Assembly (NCBI GenBank): GCA_016875695.1
Contig: VGPB01000071.1
Location: 1-8,967 of the forward strand
Source of the DNA: Chloroflexota bacterium
GTDB taxonomy: Bacteria > Chloroflexota > Dehalococcoidia > UBA2979
DNA length: 8,967 bases
Direction: 5' to 3'
A program made the translations under genes and the position numbers. The notes beneath the pieces are model-generated. The model made no database searches and was not told the origin of the DNA. It saw only the letters and a list, made by a program, of their open reading frames with translations. This document shows positions 1-6,180 of the stretch, piece after piece (position 1 is the stretch's first letter; every line of letters begins with the position of its first letter).

Positions 1-373
1 CGCCGCCGAGCCCGGCGACCACGCCGCTGCGCTGCGCGCCGCGCTGCTGCGCTGGTACCGCCGTCGCACCGCCGACGCGCTCGACGATCGCATGCCGGAG
101 TGGATCGCCTGCCTCGGCCGCGCACCCGCGCGCGTGCTCGTGCGCGATCAGCGCCGGCGCTGGGGCAGCTGCGCACCGGACGGCACCCTGCGCTTCAACC
201 TGCGCCTCGCCATGCTCGCGCCGGAGCTCGTCGACTACGTGATCGTGCACGAGCTCGCGCACCTGCTCGTGCCCCGCCATGGGCCTGCGTTCTGGGCCGT
301 CGTGCTGCGCACGCTCCCCGACGCACGCGCCCGCTCGCGCGCACTCGCCGCCCAGCCCCTGCCGCCGCTGTAG
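1..373 (+). CDS. YgjP-type zinc metallopeptidase, 5' truncated
   Basis: The gene runs in from the left edge (reading frame begins at base 2) and ends at TAG 371-373, leaving 123 visible residues. It matches the YgjP/DUF45 metallopeptidase-like family (SprT/WLM-like fold): an RRRWGSC motif at about visible residues 51-57, an N-R-L element, then the zinc motif HELAH at visible residues 83-87 (bases 248-262), and a third likely ligand His at residue 93 in an H-x-x-x-F-W context. This is the usual spacing of the family C-terminus, so the zinc site looks intact. An internal ATG at 92 exists, but the homologous tryptophan/arginine-rich helix lies upstream of it in the same frame, so the real start is outside the window. 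The physiological substrate of YgjP proteins is not well established. It converges on uppS with only 8 bp between stop codons. Confidence 0.88.
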   Translation, partial: AAEPGDHAAALRAALLRWYRRRTADALDDRMPEWIACLGRAPARVLVRDQRRRWGSCAPDGTLRFNLRLAMLAPELVDYVIVHELAHLLVPRHGPAFWAVVLRTLPDARARSRALAAQPLPPL

Positions 374-381
374 CCTCGGCG

Positions 382-1155
382 CTACCGGCCGAGCCGCCGC
401 TGCCGCTGCGCGTACGAGCGGATCGCGCGCAGGAAGTCGATGCGACGGAACGCCGGCCAGAACACGTCACAGAAGTAGTACTCGCTGTACGCGCTCTGCC
501 ACAACAGGAATCCGGACAGCCGCAGCTCCCCTGACGTGCGGATGATCAGGTCCGGGTCTGGCACGTCCGGCGCGTACAGGTAGCGACCGATCTCGTCCGG
601 CTCCAGCCCCGCGGCGATGCCCTCCAGCGAGTCGCCGCGCGCGATGCGATCCGCGAGCATCCTGCGCACGGCGTCCGTGATCTCCTCGCGTCCCCCGTAG
701 CCCACGGCCACGATCAGCTCGTGCGGCTCGTACGCCGCGCTCTCCGCCTCCAGCTTCGCGATCGCCTCCTGCGTCGAGGCGGGCAGCAGCTCCCGCCGGC
801 CTACCGCGCGCATGCGCCGCTTGCGCGCCAGCCCCTGCTGCTCCGCCAGGCCCGCGATCTTCTCCTCGATCAGCTCGAAGATGGAGTGCAGCTCGTCCGG
901 GTCGCGCTGGAAGTTGTCCGTCGACAGCGCCCACAGCGTCACGACCGGAATCTCGAGCTCGTCGCACCAGCCGATCAGCTGCTCCACCTTGTCCGCGCCG
1001 CGGCGGTGCCCCTCCGCCGCGCTGACGAGCCCGTGCTTGCGCGCGAAGCGGCGGTTGCCGTCGAGGATCACACCTACGTGCTGGGGCAGTGGCCCCCGCA
1101 GCACGCCCGCCTCGAGCCGCCGCTCGTAGAACCTGTACGCGAGCCGGTCGAACAT
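382..1155 (-). CDS. uppS: Isoprenyl transferase (undecaprenyl diphosphate synthase family)
   Basis: A cis-prenyltransferase of 257 residues, the usual length. These enzymes condense isopentenyl diphosphate onto an allylic diphosphate to make polyprenyl carriers for cell-wall and glycan synthesis. Visible active-site elements: DGNRR at 32-36 (catalytic Asp32), His50 in GHRRGA, S-T-D-N at 78-81 with Arg84, GYGGR at 152-156, and the distal pyrophosphate-binding block Arg206, Arg212 and Glu225 within RTSGE...FLLWQSAYSE. The DGNRR form, RTSGE and the C-terminus recall Mycobacterium Rv1086 (short-chain Z-farnesyl diphosphate synthase). However, Ala76 sits where, from memory, a bulky Leu in Rv1086 limits chain length and E. 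coli UppS has Ala69, so a longer product is possible. I chose ATG 1155 because a GGGGAGG ribosome site lies five bases upstream and homology starts there; the open frame extends further but without family similarity. Confidence 0.95.
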   Translation of the reverse strand: MFDRLAYRFYERRLEAGVLRGPLPQHVGVILDGNRRFARKHGLVSAAEGHRRGADKVEQLIGWCDELEIPVVTLWALSTDNFQRDPDELHSIFELIEEKIAGLAEQQGLARKRRMRAVGRRELLPASTQEAIAKLEAESAAYEPHELIVAVGYGGREEITDAVRRMLADRIARGDSLEGIAAGLEPDEIGRYLYAPDVPDPDLIIRTSGELRLSGFLLWQSAYSEYYFCDVFWPAFRRIDFLRAIRSYAQRQRRLGR

Positions 1156-1160
1156 GCCTG

Positions 1161-1167
1161 CCTCCCC
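1161..1167 (-). promoter_or_regulatory. Ribosome binding site of uppS
   Basis: On the minus strand this reads GGGGAGG, five bases before ATG 1155. It decides the uppS start, since the same frame stays open far upstream, into the neighbouring gene remnant. Confidence 0.75.
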
Positions 1168-1183
1168 AACCCCCTGTTCCCAC

Positions 1184-1211
1184 CTTAGAAGGCGGGTCGC
1201 ACGGGCGTCGA
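1184..1211 (-). promoter_or_regulatory. Candidate uppS promoter (weak)
   Basis: On the minus strand, TCGACG (1206-1211, four of six matches to TTGACA) is followed after 16 bases by TCTAAG (1184-1189, four of six to TATAAT). This would start transcription about 20 bases upstream of the uppS ATG. It lies on the boundary of the decayed solute-binding-protein remnant. Matches are mediocre, so this is only a proposal. Confidence 0.22.
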
Positions 1212-1788
1212 CAGTCCGCGCGTACAACTCAACCCCACCGAGGCCAAGAAGCTGCTCGAGGCGGCCGGTCAGAAGGACTTGAAGATCGACGCCACGTACT
1301 GCACGTACTCCGGCCAGGACTCCACTCGCCCCGAGCTCATGACGGACCAGTTCCGCAAGTCCGGCATCACGCTCAACGCGCGCAAGGTCGACTAGACCGC
1401 GTTCAACTCGCAGTGGGTCTGCGGCAAGCTCGCGGAGGCGACCACGTCCGGTTGGGCTGCGGTCGGCTTCGACGCGGACAACTACTTCTACAACCAAGTC
1501 TACTCGAAGTCGCCCGGCAACCGCTGGCACATCGAGGACACGCAGATCGACGAGTGGGCCCTCGCGCAGCGCTTCGAGCTCAACCCCGAGGCGCGCAAGG
1601 AGCTCATGAAGAAGATCTGGGACCGCGACGTGGAGATGGTCTACTGCATCCTCCAGGCCGGCCCCACCGCCTTCGACGTGCTCCAGTCGTGGCTGCGCGG
1701 CTGGCGCTCGAGCGGCCCGCTCGGCACCACCAGCTACTTCTACGATTGGGGGGCGCAGGTCCACAATATCTGGCTCGACAAGCAGCGC
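1189..1788 (+). pseudogene. Remnant of a family 5 (peptide/nickel-type) ABC solute-binding protein
   Basis: Read in the frame of base 1201, this stretch gives a continuous C-terminal lobe of an SBP_bac_5 (DppA/OppA-like) extracellular binding protein: an AKKLLEAAG helix (1243-1269), a region resembling the family's quantity-of-lobe segment ending in NARKVD, then after a stop the conserved features YFYNQVYSK, NRW...DTQIDEWALAQ, a charged helix with RKELMKKIWDRD, and a final tryptophan-rich segment with RGW. An in-frame TAG at 1393-1395 interrupts it, another TAG (1186-1188) closes the frame just upstream, and there is no start codon or the roughly 350-400 residues that normally precede this part, including the signal peptide. 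Beyond about 1788 the frame stays open to TAA 1885-1887 but loses resemblance. No frameshift is apparent and third-position G/C bias is preserved, which suggests fairly recent decay. A single base error could explain the TAG but not the missing N-terminus. Confidence 0.8.
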
Positions 1789-1859
1789 GAGCGTCGAGCG
1801 CCTGCCGCGCGCCGTTCGAGACTGCACAGCGCCGCCGGGGCCACCCCGCGGCGCTGCTG

Positions 1860-1888
1860 CTGTCGCCCGCGCGTGCGCGGTGCATAAT
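1860..1888 (+). promoter_or_regulatory. Candidate promoter of the crotonase/CoA-transferase genes (weak)
   Basis: CATAAT at 1883-1888 matches five of six bases of the -10 consensus and stands out in GC-rich DNA. Seventeen bases upstream is only a poor -35 (CTGTCG, 1860-1865). Transcription would begin about 45 bases before the GTG at 1940. The position, right after the pseudogene similarity ends, fits a promoter for the three-gene + strand set. Confidence 0.3.
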
Positions 1889-1930
1889 GGCGCCCGCCGA
1901 CGCCGCCGCTGCATGCGACCACCGACCGAG

Positions 1931-1935
1931 GGAGG
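1931..1935 (+). promoter_or_regulatory. Ribosome binding site deciding a GTG start
   Basis: GGAGG, four bases before GTG 1940, within a purine run GAGGGAGG. It supports the GTG rather than the in-frame GTG at 1880, whose extra 20 residues are arginine-rich and unlike the family. Confidence 0.7.
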
Positions 1936-1939
1936 CCAC

Positions 1940-2731
1940 GTGAGCTACGAGTTGTTGTCCGTCGAACGGAAGGGCCACACCGCCACCATCACGCTCAACC
2001 GCCCCGAGCGCCTCAACGCGCTCAGCCGCGACCTCACGCACGAGCTGCACCGCGCGCTCGACGAGGTCAGTGACGAGTTCCCGCAGATCCGCACGCTCAT
2101 CCTCACCGGCTCCGGCCGCGGCTTCTGCGCCGGCGCCGACGTCACCGCGATGGCCGCGCGCCAGGAGGGTGCTGAGCCGAAGCGCCAGGCATGGGACCCA
2201 TTTGACAGCATCCCGCCGCTCGCCCCGCACCTCCGCCGCGTGCAGCAGCCCGTGATCGCAGCCGTCAACGGCCTCGCTGTCGGCGCCGGCCTCTCGCTCA
2301 CGCTCGCCTCCGACATCCGCGTCGCCTCCACCGAGGCGCGCTTCGCCTCCATCTTCGTGAAACGCGGCCTCGTCCCGGACACCGGCTCCTCCGTCTCGCT
2401 GCCCGACCTCGTCGGCCTCGGCATTGCCGCTGAGATGGCGTACACCGGCCGCGTCGTCGACGCCCAGTGGGCGCTCGAAAAGGGCCTCGTCAACCGCGTC
2501 GTCCCGCACGACCAGCTGCTCGCCGCCGCCAACGAGATCGCCGACGAGATCGCCGCCAACCCGCCGCTCGCCGTGCGCGCCGCCAAGCAGCTGCTCTTCC
2601 GCCGCCAGCGCCTCGACGACGCGCTCCCGCACGAGCACGACGCCAACGCCCCCTCGATGCCGAGCGACGACCGCATCGAGGCCGTGCGCGCCTTCCTGGA
2701 GAAGCGCACCCCGGTCTTCCATGGCCGCTAG
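1940..2731 (+). CDS. Enoyl-CoA hydratase/isomerase (crotonase fold), PaaG-like active site
   Basis: A 263-residue crotonase-superfamily protein, normal length, starting at GTG 1940. Seen: beta-strand ITLNRPERLNALS (17-29), oxyanion-hole loop GRGFCAGAD (59-67), second oxyanion element NGLAVGAG (110-117), and a C-terminal helix typical of hydratases. Compared with rat mitochondrial hydratase, the two catalytic glutamates (E144, E164) align with Ser119 and Phe139, so ordinary hydration is unlikely. Instead GLVPDTG at 143-149 places Asp147 where PaaG-type epoxide/enoyl-CoA isomerases have their catalytic Asp. I therefore favour a double-bond isomerase or related CoA-ester chemistry in degradation of an aromatic, cyclic or branched acid. 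It is the first gene of a + strand set, 75 bp before a CaiB-family gene, which supports a CoA-ester catabolic role. Fold is certain; exact reaction is not. Confidence 0.92.
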   Translation: MSYELLSVERKGHTATITLNRPERLNALSRDLTHELHRALDEVSDEFPQIRTLILTGSGRGFCAGADVTAMAARQEGAEPKRQAWDPFDSIPPLAPHLRRVQQPVIAAVNGLAVGAGLSLTLASDIRVASTEARFASIFVKRGLVPDTGSSVSLPDLVGLGIAAEMAYTGRVVDAQWALEKGLVNRVVPHDQLLAAANEIADEIAANPPLAVRAAKQLLFRRQRLDDALPHEHDANAPSMPSDDRIEAVRAFLEKRTPVFHGR

Positions 2732-2806
2732 CACCACACTCGCGGCGCGCGTGCTGCCGCCTCGCGCCGCCCCTCGTCCCACCAGGCGACAGCTCTTGGA
2801 GGCCGC

Positions 2807-4015
2807 ATGACCGGTCCGCTGGATGGTTGGCGCGTGCTGGACCTCACGCAAGGCATCGCCGGCCCGTACGCGACGAAGCTCTGCGCCGACTACGGCGCCG
2901 ACGTGATCAAGATCGAGCGCCCCGGCCTTGGCGACGTCGCGCGCCGCATCGGTCCGTTCCCGGGCGACGACCCCCATCCAGAGCGCAGCGGCATGCACCT
3001 GCACCTCAACAGCGGCAAGCGCAGCGTCACGCTCGACCTCAAGACTGCGACCGGCCGCGCGCTCCTGCTACAGCTCGCCACGCGCGCGGACCTCGTCGTC
3101 GAGAGCTTCCGCGCCGGCACGCTCGAGCGGCTCGACCTCGCGCCGGAGCGCTTCGCGGAAGCAAATCCCGCGACCGCGCTCGTGCGCATCTCCAACTACG
3201 GCCAGACCGGCCTGCAGCGCGACTGGGACGCCGACGACCTGTTGATCTACGCGGCGTGCGGCATCCTTCAGGTTACGGGCGAGCCTGACCGCGAGCCCGT
3301 CGGCATCGGCCTGTACGCGCCGCTGTTCCTCGCGGGCGGCATCGCCGCTGCGCACGCGCTGGGCGCGATGCGCGCCGCACACCGCGACCGTCAGCCCGAG
3401 GTCGTCGACGTGTCGCTGCAGGAGGCGCTCGCCGGCTCCATGGACCGCGGCGGCCCGAACCTCGTCAGCTTCCAGTACACCGGCACGCTCATGGTGGAGC
3501 GGCGTGAGCGCATCCTGATCAGCGCGCTCCCCAACGGCGTGTTCCCCGCCGCCGACGGCTACATCCAGGTCACCACGCAGACCAACTGGTTTGACCGCTT
3601 CTGTCGCGTGATCGGCAAGCTCGAGTGGATCACTGACCCGCGCATGACCAGCAACCTCAACGACACGCTCACCATCGGCGCCGAGATCGAGGCGGCGTTC
3701 TACGAATGGCTGCTGCCGCGCACCAAGCAGCAGGCGATGGAGGAAGCGCAGGCCGAGGGTTGGCCGCTGTCCGCGCTCAACACCCCCGCCGACGTCTTCC
3801 GCGACCCGCACTTCGCCGCGCGCAACTTCTTTCAGCGCGTGGAACACCCGCTTGGCGGTTCCGTTACGCTGCCTGGCATCGCCGTGCACTTCGGCGACAC
3901 GCCCGGCGAGTTGCGCCGCGCGCCCATGCTCGGCGAGCACAACGTCGAGGTGCTCGGCGAGCTCGGCTACGCGCCGCGCGAGGTCGCGGCGCTGCGCGCG
4001 CAGGGCGCGATCTAG
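2807..4015 (+). CDS. CaiB/BaiF (family III) CoA-transferase-like protein lacking catalytic Asp
   Basis: A 402-residue protein, normal family length, starting at ATG 2807 behind GGAGG (2798-2802). N-terminal Rossmann-type region: GWRVLDLTQGIAGPYATKL (7-25), ADYGADVIKIERP (27-39), NSGKRSVTLDL (68-78), LVVESFRAGTLERL (96-109), then SNYGQTG (129-135), and the C-terminal LGEHN motif. Family III enzymes move CoA between carboxylic acids through an aspartyl-CoA anhydride/thioester on Asp (Asp169 in formyl-CoA transferase). Here the segment before AGG...AL is GLYAPLFLAG, and Leu173 (CTG at 3323-3325) occupies that Asp site by my alignment. The protein may therefore be a non-catalytic partner of the next gene's product, which keeps Asp and begins 24 bases downstream. 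Alternatively it has another function in the same fold. Family assignment is firm, activity uncertain. Confidence 0.93.
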   Translation: MTGPLDGWRVLDLTQGIAGPYATKLCADYGADVIKIERPGLGDVARRIGPFPGDDPHPERSGMHLHLNSGKRSVTLDLKTATGRALLLQLATRADLVVESFRAGTLERLDLAPERFAEANPATALVRISNYGQTGLQRDWDADDLLIYAACGILQVTGEPDREPVGIGLYAPLFLAGGIAAAHALGAMRAAHRDRQPEVVDVSLQEALAGSMDRGGPNLVSFQYTGTLMVERRERILISALPNGVFPAADGYIQVTTQTNWFDRFCRVIGKLEWITDPRMTSNLNDTLTIGAEIEAAFYEWLLPRTKQQAMEEAQAEGWPLSALNTPADVFRDPHFAARNFFQRVEHPLGGSVTLPGIAVHFGDTPGELRRAPMLGEHNVEVLGELGYAPREVAALRAQGAI

Positions 4016-4039
4016 CGCGCCACCGAGAAGGAACGCACG

Positions 4040-5344
4040 ATGTCGGATGGCAAGCCCCCGCTCGACGGTGTGCGCGTGCTCGCGCAGGGCATCGTCTGGG
4101 CCGGCCCGTTCGCCACGATGATCCTCGCCGACCTCGGCGCCGAGGTGATCGAGGTAGAGTCGATCCAGCACCTCAACCCCACGCGCACCAACATGCGCCA
4201 CATCCCCGACGTTGTGATGCAGGGCATCGGCGGCAGCTACTACGTCAACCGCGACGGCTCGGAGGGGTTCTGGGACCGCCAGGCGTGGTTCAACTACGCC
4301 AAGCGCGGCTGCAAGTCCGTCACGCTCGACCTCGGCTCAGAGACCGGGCGCGAGCTGTTCTACGAGCTCGCGCGCCACGCGGACGCGTTCCTAGAGAATA
4401 ACGCGGCCGGCGTCGTCGAGACGCTCGGCGTCGACTGGGACACGCTGCACCGCGTGAACCCAAGGCTCGTGATGGTGCGCTTCCCCGGCTTCGGCATCAG
4501 CGGTCCCTACGCGCACCACAAGGGCTACGGCACGAACATGGAGGCGATCGCCGGCCACACGATGGTGCGCGGCTACCGCGACTCCGACGCCTCGACGACG
4601 CCCGCGTCGCTGCACGGCGACCCCAACGCAGGCGCGCACGTCGCGTGGGCGATCCAGGCCGCGCTGCTCGCGCGCGAGCGCACCGGCCAGGGGCAGCTCG
4701 TCGAGATCGCGCAGGCCGAGGCCGTTACTCACCACGTCGCCTACGACCTGTTGGACTACGCGATGAACGGGCGCGAGACCGGTCAGCGCGGCAACACTCA
4801 TCCCGCCTTCGCGCCCTACGGCGTGTTTCGCTGCGCAGGTGACGACCGCTGGATCGCGCTGAGCGTCCCCTCCGACGCCGCGTTCGTGAGCCTGTGCGGC
4901 GTGCTCGGCCAGCCCGCGCTCGCGCACGACGAGCGCTTCGCGACCGGCGCCGCGCGTCTGCGCAACCGCGACGCCATCGACGCGCTCGTCGCCGCCGCGA
5001 CGCCCGCGCATGACGCGCAGGCGCTCGCCACGCAGCTGCAGGCGGCCGGCGTGCCCGCGGCCCCGCTTGCGCACCAGCAGGAGCTGCACGAAGACCCGCA
5101 CCTGCGCGCGCGCGGCTTCTTCAGCCCGATCACGCACCCGGCGGCCGGCACGCACCTTTACCCCGGCCCGCTCGCGAAGCTCGAGCGCACCGGTCGCGTG
5201 CCGCCCTTCACCCCCGCGCCGACGCTCGGCCAGCACAACGCGTATGTGCTCAAGGAGCTGCTCGGCATCTCCGCCGAGCGCTACGACCAGCTCGTTGCCG
5301 CGCAGGCGATCGGCCAGGCCTACCTCGAGAGCGCGACCGCGTAA
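4040..5344 (+). CDS. CaiB/BaiF (family III) CoA-transferase with catalytic Asp
   Basis: A 434-residue family III CoA-transferase, starting at ATG 4040 with AAGGA (4028-4032) seven bases upstream. Motifs: GVRVLAQGIVWAGPFAT (10-26), ADLGAEVIEVE (30-40), CKSVTLDLGSETGRE (91-105), FGISGPYA (151-158), and LHGDPNAG at 191-198, in which Asp194 (GAC 4619-4621) is the expected nucleophile that carries CoA. The basic RERTGQGQLVEIAQAEA segment follows as in canonical members, and LGQHN occurs near the end. About 30 extra residues at 50-80 (between the first CoA-binding strand and the KSVTLDL strand) account for its greater length. It lies 24 bp after the Asp-less paralogue, so the two are probably co-translated and may form one enzyme, as in known two-subunit family III transferases such as benzylsuccinate CoA-transferase BbsEF. 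Substrates (CoA donor and acceptor) cannot be deduced. Confidence 0.94.
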   Translation: MSDGKPPLDGVRVLAQGIVWAGPFATMILADLGAEVIEVESIQHLNPTRTNMRHIPDVVMQGIGGSYYVNRDGSEGFWDRQAWFNYAKRGCKSVTLDLGSETGRELFYELARHADAFLENNAAGVVETLGVDWDTLHRVNPRLVMVRFPGFGISGPYAHHKGYGTNMEAIAGHTMVRGYRDSDASTTPASLHGDPNAGAHVAWAIQAALLARERTGQGQLVEIAQAEAVTHHVAYDLLDYAMNGRETGQRGNTHPAFAPYGVFRCAGDDRWIALSVPSDAAFVSLCGVLGQPALAHDERFATGAARLRNRDAIDALVAAATPAHDAQALATQLQAAGVPAAPLAHQQELHEDPHLRARGFFSPITHPAAGTHLYPGPLAKLERTGRVPPFTPAPTLGQHNAYVLKELLGISAERYDQLVAAQAIGQAYLESATA

Positions 5345-5354
5345 ACGCCAGCGG

Positions 5355-6140
5355 CTACAGGCCGTGCTCGCGCACGACGTCGCCGTCATACAGGATCGAG
5401 CCGTTGAGCGCGGTCGGCGGCTGCTCGCAGATCCACACGGCCGCCTTGCCCATGTTGTCGGCGGACTCGAACTCCGTGATCGGGTTCTGCGGGTCGTTCT
5501 GGAAGAACAGCAGCCCGGGCGTTCGCACACCGCCCTGCGGCGCGAGCACGTTCACCGAGATGCCGTCGCGCTGCAAGAGCCGCCCCATCTCCTGCGAGAA
5601 GTGCTCGATGTACGACTTCTCCGAGCCGTAGAAGATGTCCGCCGGCTGCGTGACCTCGCCGTACGGGCCCGGGCCGGGCGGGATCGCACCCCGCGACGAG
5701 AGGTTGATGATGCGCCCTCCCCCCGCCGCCTTCATGTGCGGTGCGCACGCCTTCATCGTCAGGATGTAGCCGCGCACGTTCACCTCCCACGCGACGTTGA
5801 TGTGCCGCGGCTGCACCGCGTACAGGTCGCCCGGGACGAAAATCGCCGCGTTGTTCACCAGGATGTCGACGCGTCCCCACTCGCCGACCACCCGCTGTAC
5901 GGCGGCCTCGATGCTCTCCGGGTCGCGCATGTTCAGCACCACCGGAAGCGCCGTGCCGCCCGCGCTCGTGATGTCCTGCGCCACCGAATGGATCGTGCCG
6001 GGCAGCCGCGGGTCCTGTTGCGTCTCCGTGCGTGCCGCCACCGCCACCTTGGCGCCCGCGCGCGCGAGGTGCCGCGCGATGTCCGCGCCGATCCCCCGGC
6101 TCGCACCCGCCACTAGCGCCACCCGACCGTCGATCGCCAT
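5355..6140 (-). CDS. Short-chain dehydrogenase/reductase (SDR)
   Basis: A 261-residue classical SDR, NAD(P)-dependent alcohol/ketone oxidoreductase. Cofactor motif GASRGIG at 12-18, NNAA at 96-99, Asn121 in NVRG, Ser148/149 at the end of strand beta5, and YGSEK giving catalytic Tyr171 and Lys175: the full Asn-Ser-Tyr-Lys tetrad is present. The stretch TQQDPRLPGTI after the second strand is longer than in minimal SDRs and, from memory, recalls the HSDL2-like subgroup, whose members handle fatty acyl or sterol-type substrates. Start ATG 6140 has GAAGGGGG seven bases upstream. It lies 40 bp downstream of the acyl-CoA synthetase gene, likely one transcript, and its stop is 10 bp from the convergent CoA-transferase stop. 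A 3-hydroxyacyl-CoA or cyclic alcohol dehydrogenase step is plausible but inferred. Confidence 0.93.
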   Translation of the reverse strand: MAIDGRVALVAGASRGIGADIARHLARAGAKVAVAARTETQQDPRLPGTIHSVAQDITSAGGTALPVVLNMRDPESIEAAVQRVVGEWGRVDILVNNAAIFVPGDLYAVQPRHINVAWEVNVRGYILTMKACAPHMKAAGGGRIINLSSRGAIPPGPGPYGEVTQPADIFYGSEKSYIEHFSQEMGRLLQRDGISVNVLAPQGGVRTPGLLFFQNDPQNPITEFESADNMGKAAVWICEQPPTALNGSILYDGDVVREHGL

Positions 6141-6180
6141 GCTCGTGCCCCCTTCGGCCCTTCTTGCTCCTGGCGTCCTG

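Noticed and set aside
370..385. GTAGC-N6-GCTAC inverted repeat spanning both stop codons as a bidirectional terminator
   Set aside because: Stem is only five pairs, includes the two TAG stops which pair by coincidence, and there is no T-tract on either side.
1393..1395. TAG as a recoded sense codon (read-through)
   Set aside because: The frame has no start upstream and misses most of the protein, so decay is the simpler explanation.
1606..1887. A separate 93-residue gene starting at ATG 1606
   Set aside because: It is simply the tail of the solute-binding-protein remnant after the TAG; the AAGGAG before it is only three bases from the ATG and encodes part of a conserved helix.
382..1914. 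Extension of the uppS frame to a 510-residue protein
   Set aside because: The part beyond 1155 is antisense to the solute-binding-protein remnant, lacks family similarity, and the ribosome site and conserved N-terminus fix the start at 1155.
3068..4201. Long antisense frames opposite the CoA-transferase genes (also 1604-3004, 4391-5530, 1945-2709)
   Set aside because: They mirror strongly supported genes, are rich in Arg, Ala and Val, and show no family motifs; typical artefacts of high GC.
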